This document shows positions 7,878-15,669 of a stretch of DNA of 36,497 nucleotides, piece after piece. How positions within the stretch are numbered: the stretch's first letter is position 1; each line of letters opens with the position of its first letter. The notes beneath the pieces are model-generated. The model made no database searches. It worked only from the letters and a program-made list of their open reading frames with translations, and was not told the origin of the DNA. The position numbers and the translations under genes are program-made. The DNA is taken from assembly GCA_910589275.1 (NCBI GenBank), contig CAJUTH010000036.1, forward strand, positions 1 through 36,497, in the 5' to 3' direction. This DNA comes from an uncultured Dorea sp. Lineage in GTDB: Bacteria > Bacillota > Clostridia > Lachnospirales > Lachnospiraceae.

Positions 7878-8495
7878 CTATCTCTTCTTTGCCGCATTTG
7901 CCCGGAGCTGCTTTGCAAGCTGCTTTTGCGCCCTCGCCTGCTGCTTCCGGTCATATTTCTGCTTTTTCAACTTCTTTGATTCGATACTGCCCTGTACAGC
8001 CTTTGCCTTTAACCCATTCGGATCTATCTCAATCTCTTTATTAAATAAGAATTTAAACAGCTCCTCGCCTTCGCTGTAATAATAGCAGTTCACCCAGTAC
8101 CGGCCCCTAAATATCCCCGCCTCGTTGATACGCACATACATCTTTGTGCCGGACGCTAACGGCTTGCACTTAAATTTCCGAATCTCCGCCCAGTCATAAT
8201 GATGGGATTTTTTGTAGGCAGAGAAGGTAATCCCTTTCTCATCTACCTCAACCTTAGACGGATTGGCAATGGAGACGAAGGTTTCCCACACAAAATATCC
8301 GGCGATAACCAGGGCTCCGATCCAGAGAAACGGAGTTTCTCCTGCTGCAAGCTGAACAACAGCGTATGCGAGTATAAATACACAAAAGCAAGCCGTCAAT
8401 GTTATTTTCCTAAAATACACATTGGAATCGTATTCATAAGTATGCAAATCCCGATCTCCTTTCTGCAATGCCTTTCCGAATAACTGTTCCTTCAT
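7878..8495 (-). CDS. Two-TM protein with bacterial PH-like domain and basic tail
   Basis: Function unknown, 205 residues. Two hydrophobic segments at about 30-50 and 56-76 form a membrane hairpin. They are followed by a beta-rich region (VEVDEKGITFS, YDWAEIRKFKC, RYWVNCYYY) of the kind seen in bacterial PH-like YcxB/YdbT-type proteins. The last 35 residues are very rich in Lys, Arg, Gln and Ala and probably helical, possibly contacting acidic lipid or RNA. The gene lies in PTS operon 2 between EIIC and the aldolase, whose first in-frame ATG is only 3 bases past its stop. Its ATG begins one base after a 14-bp hairpin that contains the only Shine-Dalgarno-like word, so its translation may be restrained relative to its neighbours. 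The PH assignment is by pattern only. Confidence 0.72.
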   Translation of the reverse strand: MKEQLFGKALQKGDRDLHTYEYDSNVYFRKITLTACFCVFILAYAVVQLAAGETPFLWIGALVIAGYFVWETFVSIANPSKVEVDEKGITFSAYKKSHHYDWAEIRKFKCKPLASGTKMYVRINEAGIFRGRYWVNCYYYSEGEELFKFLFNKEIEIDPNGLKAKAVQGSIESKKLKKQKYDRKQQARAQKQLAKQLRANAAKKR

Positions 8496-8496
8496 T

Positions 8497-8532
8497 CATC
8501 AGGCATCCTTTTTCCAGAAAGGATGCCTGATG
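8497..8532 (-). promoter_or_regulatory. Intercistronic hairpin overlapping a ribosome binding site
   Basis: A perfect 14-bp stem (CATCAGGCATCCTT at 8497-8510 with 8519-8532, 8-base loop) lies between EIIC and the PH-like gene. There is no T-run after it, so it is unlikely to be an efficient terminator. Its 3' arm on the coding strand holds the AAAAGGA word that would serve as the ribosome binding site of the gene starting at 8495. It could protect the upstream PTS message and lower expression of the downstream gene. Confidence 0.75.
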
Positions 8533-8576
8533 AGAATCATAATCACTGTTCCCTTTAAATTCCGTACAAGGAAATT

Positions 8577-9938
8577 CTAGCCTGCCGCATGCATCTCTGC
8601 AGCTTCCTTTAAAATCTTCTTCCTGTTTACCAGCGCGAGACCTACAGCGATCACGCCTACCACTGCAATTCCAACAATCGGATTGATCCAGTTCAGCCTG
8701 GTGATTGCCCATGTTAACGGGTTAGCTCCGTCGCAGATACTTGAAATCGCCGTCGCAGAACCCATATCAAATCCAGCCTTCTGAGCCGCCGGGGTAATCC
8801 ACTGGGACAGATCTGTCGCAATGTAAAGACCCGCTGTCAGTACCACAACGCCGATGATCAGGGCACGGAAACCATTTCCCTTAACCACAGGAGTGATCAA
8901 TACGAACATCCACGGGATAACCGCAAGGTCGGCAAAAGGCATTACCTGATTGCCCGGAAGCAGTACTGCCAAAAAGATGGTAATCGGAACCAGAACCAGC
9001 GCTACGGAAAGGGTCATCGGGTGTCCAACGCCTACTGCAGAGTCAAGACCGATGTAAATCTTACCGCGGTTAGAGAACTTCTTCTCAATAAACTCTGAAG
9101 CCGCGTCAGATACCGGAATCAGTCCTTCCATCAGGAGAGCCGCCATCTTTGGAATCAGAACCAGAACCGCGCCAAGGTTTACACCAAGCTGCAGGATTCC
9201 CGGAATCTCATAGCCCGCTACCGCGCCGATCACGATACCAAGTACGGTACCTACAAGGATTGGCTCTCCGAAAACGCCAAACTTCTTCTGCATTTTCTCA
9301 ATATCAAAGCTGACCTTATTCACACCTGGAATCTTATCCAGAATCCAGTTAAACAACATGGCAATCGGCGCATAAGCCGTCGTAAAACCATGGGGAAGGG
9401 ATACGCCCGGAAGTCCCAGCGTCTCCTCAACGCCGCTGGCGGTCCAGTCGCCGAGCACCATGATAATCACCATATTCAAAACCGCAGCGATCACGCCGTA
9501 TACCTGATTGCCGGTAACAACCGCTACCAAAGCGCCGGTAAATGCGAAATGCCAGTAATCCCAAATATCCACATCTACGGTCTGGGTAGTATTTGTCAAA
9601 AGCATGACAATATTAACTGCCAGACAGACCGGAATGATGATCGTACCAACCGTTGAAGCAAACGCGATCTGCGCCGCTGCAGGCCAGCCTACGTCGATAA
9701 CGGAAAGGCTTAAGCCGAAACGCTCTGCCATCTGTGTTACAGCCGGAGCAAGATTGTCGCCCATCAGCCCTGTTACAAGATTCAAACCAATAAAACCAAT
9801 ACCTACGGTCAAGCCCGCGCGAAGCGACTTGCCGAATCCAGCGCCTAAGATTACTCCCATGATGCAGATAATGATCGGCATCATTACGGTAGCACCCAGG
9901 TCACTTATGTACTGGAAAAAACCCAAGAAATAATTCAT
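8577..9938 (-). CDS. gatC: PTS galactitol-family EIIC permease, second copy
   Basis: This 453-residue polytopic permease of the second PTS is clearly paralogous to the EIIC at 1881-3254. Shared elements include GFIGLNLV near residue 48, VDVDIWDYWHF near residue 120, GLPGVSLPHG near residue 180, and the LLMEGLIPVSDAASEFI and YIGLDSAVGVGHPMT segments near residues 265-305. The start at 9938 has AAGGAG 9 bases upstream. It lies 66 bases after EIIB. Divergence between the two EIICs is enough that they probably carry different, though related, polyols or sugars. Confidence 0.93.
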   Translation of the reverse strand: MNYFLGFFQYISDLGATVMMPIIICIMGVILGAGFGKSLRAGLTVGIGFIGLNLVTGLMGDNLAPAVTQMAERFGLSLSVIDVGWPAAAQIAFASTVGTIIIPVCLAVNIVMLLTNTTQTVDVDIWDYWHFAFTGALVAVVTGNQVYGVIAAVLNMVIIMVLGDWTASGVEETLGLPGVSLPHGFTTAYAPIAMLFNWILDKIPGVNKVSFDIEKMQKKFGVFGEPILVGTVLGIVIGAVAGYEIPGILQLGVNLGAVLVLIPKMAALLMEGLIPVSDAASEFIEKKFSNRGKIYIGLDSAVGVGHPMTLSVALVLVPITIFLAVLLPGNQVMPFADLAVIPWMFVLITPVVKGNGFRALIIGVVVLTAGLYIATDLSQWITPAAQKAGFDMGSATAISSICDGANPLTWAITRLNWINPIVGIAVVGVIAVGLALVNRKKILKEAAEMHAAG

Positions 9939-10004
9939 AAACTCATTCTCCTTCCTTTTCAGTCACGTAAATCCACCATTGTTTCATCATGAGTCAGACT
10001 GCCC

Positions 10005-10289
10005 TTACTTCTGCAGAATCTCTACGATCTGATCCACGATCGGCTCGGTACCTCTTCCTAACAGGAACGCCGTACCAATTACCAGCGGGCAGTGGCACTC
10101 TCCGCCCAGTACAGTTGTAGATATTACCATATCAAACTGTTTGGACTTCTCAGCAACCTCTGAAGCCTTCCCCTGAGTAATCTGGAACTGACCTTTAAGT
10201 CCCCTGTCCTCCAAAGCCTTCGTCACCTTCTGGTTTACTGCAGTTGAAGTACAGATCCCTGATCCACATACCAGCAAAATCCTCTTCAT
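10005..10289 (-). CDS. gatB: PTS galactitol-family EIIB, second copy
   Basis: This is a 94-residue EIIB. The start at 10289 is fixed by an excellent ribosome binding site (AAGGAGGTG, 7 bases away); an in-frame ATG at 10337 lacks one. The phosphocysteine is C8 in VCGSGICTSTA. A second cysteine follows five residues later and, unusually, an ECHCP motif occurs in the middle of the protein. The gene follows EIIA by 79 bases and precedes EIIC by 66. It transfers phosphate from the operon 2 EIIA to the imported substrate. Confidence 0.92.
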   Translation of the reverse strand: MKRILLVCGSGICTSTAVNQKVTKALEDRGLKGQFQITQGKASEVAEKSKQFDMVISTTVLGGECHCPLVIGTAFLLGRGTEPIVDQIVEILQK

Positions 10290-10368
10290 TCCTTTCCACC
10301 TCCTTAGATTAATAAAATATATCTGCACATCATACAAAACTAAAAGTTTCTTTTATTATGATGTTGCA

Positions 10369-10845
10369 TTACTCCTTAAACGAATTTCCAAATCTCTCCG
10401 CCAGCTCCTCCGGCGTCTTGCAGGACTTTAAGCCCTTCAGATATCCTTCCGTCTGGAAGATATCCATCATCTTCCCAAGAAAATCCACCTGACTCTCCGG
10501 CTTTTCAATCGCCATCATAAACATCATCTCGCATGCCACCGGTTCCTCGGGCATACCCATATGGCAGAATTTCACATCCTGCTTCAGAACTCCTACGGCA
10601 ATTGCCTGTTTATTTACATGAATGGAATCCGTGTGCGGAATCGCAATTCCCATCTCGTCAAAATTCAGGCCCGTGCTGAAAACCTTCTCTCTCTCCTTAA
10701 CAGCTTCGATATAGCTCTCCTTCACAATACCTTTCGCATATAAATGCTTTGCGAGAATTTCGATTGCCTCCTGATCTGTCCCTGCCTCGATATCCATAAG
10801 GATCAGTTCGGGAGCGATATAAACGTCGCCTAATGCGTTTGCCAT
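10369..10845 (-). CDS. gatA: PTS EIIA, second copy
   Basis: This 158-residue EIIA has its phosphohistidine at H71 (IAIPHTDSIHV). Its core is closely related to the EIIA at 3311-3778 (ESYIEAVKEREKVF is identical). The ribosome binding site AAGGAGGTGA lies 8 bases before the ATG and contains the TGA stop of the upstream regulator, so the two are very likely translationally coupled. Cross-talk between the two EIIA proteins and the two regulators is plausible given this similarity, but that is inference. Confidence 0.93.
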   Translation of the reverse strand: MANALGDVYIAPELILMDIEAGTDQEAIEILAKHLYAKGIVKESYIEAVKEREKVFSTGLNFDEMGIAIPHTDSIHVNKQAIAVGVLKQDVKFCHMGMPEEPVACEMMFMMAIEKPESQVDFLGKMMDIFQTEGYLKGLKSCKTPEELAERFGNSFKE

Positions 10846-10852
10846 GGTCTTG

Positions 10853-12910
10853 TCACCTCCTTTTCGCGGTTTTTATCCCGCTTATTTTGTTCAAATTATT
10901 TATTGCCTCCAGAATGGACTTCTCGTCCGGAGCTCCGTCAAGAATCTGTTTGATATTCTCATTGCCAAATATCATCATAAGGTCATAGATTGCCTGATTG
11001 ATGCTCTCGGCGCTCTGTACGCTGATCCCGATCACATAGCGGACCGGATCGTTGGCCTCATTCTGAAATTCAATCGGAGACGCAAGTCTCACAAGAGACG
11101 CGGCTTCTCTGATCACTCCCTCGCTGGTGTCCGCATGAGGGAGGGCTGTTCCCGGACACACCACGATATAGGGGCCGTACTTCTCGATATTTGCGATCAT
11201 CGCATCCACGTAGCGCAGTTTCACCGCGCCGGTTTCATACAGCAGCATCCCGGACTTACGGACTGCGTCCCGCCAGTCTGCCGCCTCATAACCGGTAAGC
11301 GTCCTCTCCTCGGACAAAAGCCGGTAAAAGGCTCCTTGAATATTTGCTTCCTCCGGGTTTACAACGTCGATCCCCAGATCCGAATGCTCCTCCCCGCTGC
11401 CGTCCGTGATCTCCAGCACCATTCTCTGAATGTCCAGAAGATCCTCCCGGCTTAGCATGGCGGAACGCACGGTAATACAGGGCAGTTCCTCGCTGTCCAG
11501 AGGAATGGTGGATATGATCATCTGGGCTCCTGCCTTTTTGATCTCACCGGTGTTATGTACCGACGATACGTTCACGATATCAATCATCTCATCCAGCGTT
11601 TTCAGCTTTGCCAGCATGAACTGAGCCGTGCCTCTTCCGGTCTCGCACACCAGCGCCACCCGCACTTTGCTGTTCTTCGTGCTCTCCGCCTTCTCCTTCT
11701 CCATCACCGACGCAAAATATAACACCATAAACGACATCTCATCCTCGGAAAATTCCGTGCCAATGTATTCCTCCAGAGTACCGATATTCTTTCGGATAAT
11801 CTCAAAGACCTCCGGGTACTCCTTAAGCAGCGATTCTTTCAAAGGATTCCGTAGAATCTCTCCCGTCTGTAACCGGTAAACCGCCGACCTCATATGAGCG
11901 ATCAGCAGATCGTACAGCGCGAAATCCAGATAGAAATCAATTCCAAAGCAGCTAGAGACCTGATACAAAGTCTCTGCAATCATTAGTCGCAGATCCAGCG
12001 CGTTGCTCTTATGGTGCCGGTCCTTTAAATAGCTTTTTCCTTTCAGACAGTCCGTGCAGTATAAAACTTCCGCCTCCGACGCCAGAAAACCGTATCGGTT
12101 TCCAAGGGTCTCCAGCAGACTCCTGCTGAACACATACTTAGAGCTTTCCTTTAATTCCTTCAGCGTATCCGCATAATAATCCGGCAGCATATGATCCTTT
12201 ACAATCCGATTCGCCGCCAGCGTCAGCTCGATCACAGTCTCAAAAAAGGAATAATCCGACAGAAACGCCTGCTGTTTCTCCTCCTGCTCGATGATATCCT
12301 TCTTAATCTCATTGTAAATGCCAAGCTTATCTACCTGACTAATCAAGAAATTCCAGAATGCCCCCAGATGATATCCTGTTCCGTAATCATTGTTATCGCC
12401 GTTTACCTCCAAAAGCTTTAGAATCCCTTTGCGGACCTGAAGCTCCGGCGCATTCACAATATATCCCCGGCGGACTTGGGAGACCAGTTCCATGTTATTT
12501 TCATCAAACCACTTTTTCAGCTCGGACAGATCATGAAGCAGGGTGTTCCTGCTTACGCCGATAATATCCCTTAGCTGTTCCACGGTCACATACCCATCGG
12601 CATTCATCAGAATCATCGCAAGTATTGTGGAACGCTCGTTTTTTGATAAATAATAGGTATAGAATGTATGCGCCCGGATAAATTTCTCATAGGCGCTGAT
12701 ATCCGGTTTCTCTTCTGTATCAATAAATAATTCCCCATTTTTGTCAGACGCGATTAACGGAAGGCTGTGTTCTTGTAATGCCTCATTGAGTTCCTTAATG
12801 TCGGCTCTTATCGTTCTTTCCTGAAGATTATATTTATCGACCAGCTCCATAACATTCTGCCGATTCCCAAGAATCAGTTCTCTCAATATCTTGTTACTAC
12901 GTCTGTTCAT
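10853..12910 (-). CDS. PRD/PTS-domain transcriptional activator of operon 2
   Basis: This 685-residue MtlR/LicR-type activator is collinear with the regulator of operon 1. It begins with the same MNRRSNKILREL sequence, which with AAGGAGG 5 bases upstream fixes the start at 12910 rather than 12925. The domains are HTH (1-45), second HTH (about 105-140, VEQLRDIIGVSRNTLL), PRD1, PRD2 with H339, EIIB-like with the CETGRGT cysteine, and EIIA-like with H592. H339 and H592 have the same residue numbers as in the paralogue. PRD1 again has Asn (LAANRIV) and the second PRD2 site is again Tyr (VLYFAS), so the reduced set of PRD histidines is a shared ancestral trait. Its stop codon lies inside the ribosome binding site of the EIIA gene. 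Confidence 0.92.
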   Translation of the reverse strand: MNRRSNKILRELILGNRQNVMELVDKYNLQERTIRADIKELNEALQEHSLPLIASDKNGELFIDTEEKPDISAYEKFIRAHTFYTYYLSKNERSTILAMILMNADGYVTVEQLRDIIGVSRNTLLHDLSELKKWFDENNMELVSQVRRGYIVNAPELQVRKGILKLLEVNGDNNDYGTGYHLGAFWNFLISQVDKLGIYNEIKKDIIEQEEKQQAFLSDYSFFETVIELTLAANRIVKDHMLPDYYADTLKELKESSKYVFSRSLLETLGNRYGFLASEAEVLYCTDCLKGKSYLKDRHHKSNALDLRLMIAETLYQVSSCFGIDFYLDFALYDLLIAHMRSAVYRLQTGEILRNPLKESLLKEYPEVFEIIRKNIGTLEEYIGTEFSEDEMSFMVLYFASVMEKEKAESTKNSKVRVALVCETGRGTAQFMLAKLKTLDEMIDIVNVSSVHNTGEIKKAGAQMIISTIPLDSEELPCITVRSAMLSREDLLDIQRMVLEITDGSGEEHSDLGIDVVNPEEANIQGAFYRLLSEERTLTGYEAADWRDAVRKSGMLLYETGAVKLRYVDAMIANIEKYGPYIVVCPGTALPHADTSEGVIREAASLVRLASPIEFQNEANDPVRYVIGISVQSAESINQAIYDLMMIFGNENIKQILDGAPDEKSILEAINNLNKISGIKTAKRR

Positions 12911-12933
12911 AAATGCCTCCTTCATCTATTATT

Positions 12934-12994
12934 ATTTTAATACGGTACAATTGCACAAAAAAGTCCAAATACTATGCGCGGAATTTGCACAAAA
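12934..12994 (-). promoter_or_regulatory. Promoter and candidate operator of PTS operon 2
   Basis: A -10-like TAAAAT is at 12934-12939 (minus strand), 24 bases before the regulator start, with a T-rich and otherwise weak -35. The word TTGCACAAAA occurs twice as a direct repeat (plus-strand 12951-12960 and 12985-12994), 34 bp apart. The proximal copy is part of a near-palindrome, GTACAATTGCAC. Position and repetition suit binding of an activator just upstream of RNA polymerase. Related words occupy equivalent places before operon 1. Confidence 0.6.
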
Positions 12995-13012
12995 TTGGGT
13001 TATTGGGGGGAT

Positions 13013-13060
13013 TTATCCGAAAAAGGGGGGCGCTGCCCTTCGCTGCTGTTTTTCGGATAA
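13013..13060. other. Long inverted repeat with G-rich loop, between terminator and promoter
   Basis: A perfect 12-bp inverted repeat (TTATCCGAAAAA at 13013-13024 with 13049-13060) encloses a GC-rich 24-base loop that can fold further (GGGC/GCCC). Several G-runs (three to six Gs) occur on the plus strand at 12997-13067. It lies between the terminator of the HAD gene and the promoter of PTS operon 2. No open frame is present at 12911-13164. It may be a second terminator or a remnant of a mobile repeat. Confidence 0.6.
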
Positions 13061-13107
13061 CGGCGGGGTTTCTGCGGCGGTACGTGTCAGCACACTAATA
13101 TATAAAA

Positions 13108-13152
13108 AGGGATATTCTACTTTTAATATGTGTTTAAAAGCAGGATATCCCT
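13108..13152 (-). terminator. Terminator of the HAD phosphatase gene
   Basis: AGGGATAT (13108-13115) pairs with 13145-13152, and an inner CTTTTAA/TTAAAAG pair extends the structure. On the minus strand it is followed by TTTTTATATA. It lies 12 bases past the HAD stop codon, the expected place for an intrinsic terminator. Confidence 0.8.
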
Positions 13153-13164
13153 GAAAAACGGTTA

Positions 13165-13992
13165 TTATTTTTTTAGGAGATATGTTCTGACTGCTTCGGC
13201 GCAGCCGTCATGGTCGTTGTCGGAAACTTCTGTGTCGGAAACTTGTTTTACGCAGGGTCTGGCGTTTTTCATGGCGATGCCAAGACCTGCCGCCCGAATC
13301 ATTTCCACATCGTTGTCGGAGTCTCCCACCGCAATGGTTTCCTCCATAGGTATATTCAGATGTTCGCACAGTTTCCGGAATCCATATGCCTTAGAGATAT
13401 CCGGCGGCATCATTTCCAGTCCGGTTTCCTCCGCGAAGACGAGGGATACGGGCAGGTCCTTCAGCAGTTCGTAGAACTTGTCCCGAAGCCCTGCCGTCGC
13501 CGAATACAGGTTCATCTTCTCAACCGGAACCGGATGCTCCCGGTAGCCCTTGATGATGTCTTCACAGAGGACGGCCGACCGCAGTTCGATATCTTTGTAC
13601 CGTTCTGCATGAAAATATTCCATGCGCAGGGCATCTTCTCGGTTCACCATATTCTGCCCGCCGCTGGCGAGATACACCATCGTATCCTCCGGCTCTGCAA
13701 GGTCTAAAATGTGAAGCACCAGCTCTTCTGGCAGACATACTCTTGAAATGATCTCCTGTTTATGGGAATCGTATACCAGCGCTCCGTTCTCGCATACGTA
13801 ATACCGAATCTTCTGAAATTCCCGCTGGTCATAATCAATCAGCTCCCGGTAGGTCCGCCCCGTGCAGATAATGACTGTCTTTCCAGCGCAAACCGCCTCA
13901 TTAAGCGCCTTCTGGACCGGTTCGGATATGGTATTCTTACTGGTTAACAGCGTGCCGTCCATATCGAATGCAATCAGCTTATATTCTTTCAT
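13165..13992 (-). CDS. HAD-superfamily Cof-type phosphatase
   Basis: This 275-residue cytoplasmic phosphatase has the four HAD motifs. Motif I is FDMDGT with nucleophile D10 and D12. Motif II is ICTGRT near residues 42-47. The motif III lysine is in the MPPDISKAYG segment near residue 200. Motif IV is VGDSDND near residue 222. The inserted cap domain between motifs II and III and the total length fit the Cof/YidA subfamily (type IIB cap), which dephosphorylates sugar phosphates, FMN precursors or similar. It precedes a terminator and follows gpsA by 15 bases, so the pair is probably one transcript. A link to the PTS operons is possible but unproven. Confidence 0.9.
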   Translation of the reverse strand: MKEYKLIAFDMDGTLLTSKNTISEPVQKALNEAVCAGKTVIICTGRTYRELIDYDQREFQKIRYYVCENGALVYDSHKQEIISRVCLPEELVLHILDLAEPEDTMVYLASGGQNMVNREDALRMEYFHAERYKDIELRSAVLCEDIIKGYREHPVPVEKMNLYSATAGLRDKFYELLKDLPVSLVFAEETGLEMMPPDISKAYGFRKLCEHLNIPMEETIAVGDSDNDVEMIRAAGLGIAMKNARPCVKQVSDTEVSDNDHDGCAEAVRTYLLKK

Positions 13993-14007
13993 CTTTTGTT
14001 TCCTCTT

Positions 14008-15045
14008 TCACATTTCCTTCTGAAATTCTTTCCACGGTATGTCAAGCGCGGCGCCCTCATTTAACAGGGCGTTCACATGCATCAGCAGCGGAAAGTCAGA
14101 CTCTCTTGCCTTTCCGGCTCTCGCTAACGCCTTTACCGCCCGGGCTGTTCTGGTTGCAATCACTACTGCCTCTAAGGTCTGCCCTTTTAGCTGCTTCTCA
14201 ATCTCTTCGATGGGAAGCCCTTTTCCTAACAGCAGCCCCACAGTTCTGCTTCTGCCGGCCGCCACCGTCACATTCAGGTCTCCCGCCGCGTACATAATAT
14301 TCTCCGTTCCGCCTCCCACTAGGCCAAGCAGCAAAAGCATCTCTCTCACACTCTCTTGGAATAATGCCGCTTCGGAATTATTGTGATTCACTCCGTCATC
14401 CCCAGCCTTTTCCGCCATTCCGATTGCCAGCGCGGTTCCAAGGGCATATCCGTTTTTCAAAGCCACCGCACATTCCAGCCCTGCCACATCCGTTGTGAGG
14501 CTGATGATATAGTACTCCGTCGCAAACAGACTTCGGATCCATTTTAGAGTCTCCATATCCGGCCCGCAATACCCAACAAAAGATGGGTCGTGGTCAGCCA
14601 GATCCCTTGCGGTACAGGGACCGCCGATGGCATATATGCCAAGCCTGCTCTCTTCCGGAAGCTTTTTTCTCCAGTATTCCGGGTAGGTCAGCATGGTTCC
14701 GTCCTCCAGATCCAGCATGCCCTTTGTGATGGAAATGACCGGCACTCTTTCATCCAGACAGGGAAGAATCTCATCCGCAAACCAGTCCACGCCGAAGCTT
14801 GAGACTCCGCAGACCACCAGATCGGCTCCTGCCAGCGCTTCTGCCCTTTCTTCATTTTTATAGTAACGGATTCCCTTATGCAGCGTCCGCAAAAGATTCA
14901 CATGATAGTTATCCTCCCGGAGCCTGTCAATTACTTTGTCGTCTAAAGGGCTTCCCACAAGGCGAACCTCATGTCCGTTTTCAAACAGGGGAAAGGTAAG
15001 CGCCGACGCCATCTGCCCCGCCCCAATCAGTGTAACAATACTCAT
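14008..15045 (-). CDS. gpsA: NAD(P)-dependent glycerol-3-phosphate dehydrogenase-like protein
   Basis: This 345-residue GpsA-family protein would interconvert dihydroxyacetone phosphate and sn-glycerol-3-phosphate for phospholipid synthesis. Family features are an N-terminal Rossmann motif GAGQMASAL (7-15), SITKGM, a GGPC segment in place of the usual GPSFA, the catalytic-lysine block DVAGLECAVALKNGYA, and a GDL..T segment (AAGDLNVTVAAGRSR). The N-terminal motif (GQMASAL, not GxWGTAL) and the GGPC segment are atypical. This may therefore be a divergent paralogue with another phosphopolyol substrate, not the housekeeping enzyme. The start at 15045 has TAGGAGGAG 5 bases away, and a TATAAT box is near 15080 on the same strand. 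The HAD gene follows by 15 bases. Confidence 0.82.
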   Translation of the reverse strand: MSIVTLIGAGQMASALTFPLFENGHEVRLVGSPLDDKVIDRLREDNYHVNLLRTLHKGIRYYKNEERAEALAGADLVVCGVSSFGVDWFADEILPCLDERVPVISITKGMLDLEDGTMLTYPEYWRKKLPEESRLGIYAIGGPCTARDLADHDPSFVGYCGPDMETLKWIRSLFATEYYIISLTTDVAGLECAVALKNGYALGTALAIGMAEKAGDDGVNHNNSEAALFQESVREMLLLLGLVGGGTENIMYAAGDLNVTVAAGRSRTVGLLLGKGLPIEEIEKQLKGQTLEAVVIATRTARAVKALARAGKARESDFPLLMHVNALLNEGAALDIPWKEFQKEM

Positions 15046-15196
15046 CGTATCTCCTCCTATTTTCCACATTTTCCACCATTATAATATAGAAAACAACAGT
15101 AAAAAAGCTTCATTCCGATACGGTCTCCTGCATTCATTGAATCTAATTGCATTTGTTTACAGGAAATTTTGCAAAATCTCTCCCCGCCTTCCGGCT

Positions 15197-15661
15197 CTAC
15201 CGCGTGTGAAGGATGCGCATTTCCCTGCGCTTTTCCCCTTTTGCCCACTCCAGCCTGTCCTCCTCGGTTTCAAGGAGTAACTCCGGCACTTTCGCGGGAT
15301 TTCCGTTCCCATCCAGAGCCACCTCCGTAATATACGCGCAGTTGATCAGCGTCCGCAGGCCGCTTTTATCCTCCACATAGGTTTCCACCTTCACCTCCAT
15401 GGAGGTTCGCCCCACATAGGTCAGCTTCCCCTGAAGCACCACCACATCGTCCAGATAGGCACCCTTCAGAAACTGAAGATGATCAATGGACGCCGTTGTG
15501 ATATTCATCCGTGAATGCTTCTTAGCTACAAGGGCAGCCACCTCATCGATCCACTGCATCAAGATCCCGCCAAAAAGACGGCCGGCGCCGTTTAAATGGG
15601 TCATCCTCACAAGATGTACGCTTTCTACCTTTGAGTCTGCAATCTGTCTTCCTGTCTCCAT
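15197..15661 (-). CDS. Acyl-CoA thioesterase, hotdog fold
   Basis: This 154-residue single-hotdog thioesterase of the YciA/acyl-CoA hydrolase group cleaves acyl-CoA to free acid and CoA. The active-site helix block is HLNGAGRLFGGILMQWIDEVA-like at about 22-42, with the asparagine and the GG pair preceding an Asp. It is followed by the strand pattern typical of the fold (VVLQGKLTYVGRTSMEVKVE). It starts 8 bases after the peptidase E-like gene, so they are co-transcribed. The ribosome binding site is weak (AGAAGCAGGA), consistent with coupling to the upstream stop. Chain-length specificity cannot be judged. Confidence 0.85.
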   Translation of the reverse strand: METGRQIADSKVESVHLVRMTHLNGAGRLFGGILMQWIDEVAALVAKKHSRMNITTASIDHLQFLKGAYLDDVVVLQGKLTYVGRTSMEVKVETYVEDKSGLRTLINCAYITEVALDGNGNPAKVPELLLETEEDRLEWAKGEKRREMRILHTR

Positions 15662-15669
15662 TCCTGCTT

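Noticed and set aside
12997..13067. G-quadruplex from the G-runs near 13000
   Set aside because: The loops between runs are long and uneven and the same bases form a perfect 12-bp hairpin, so a quadruplex is not supported.
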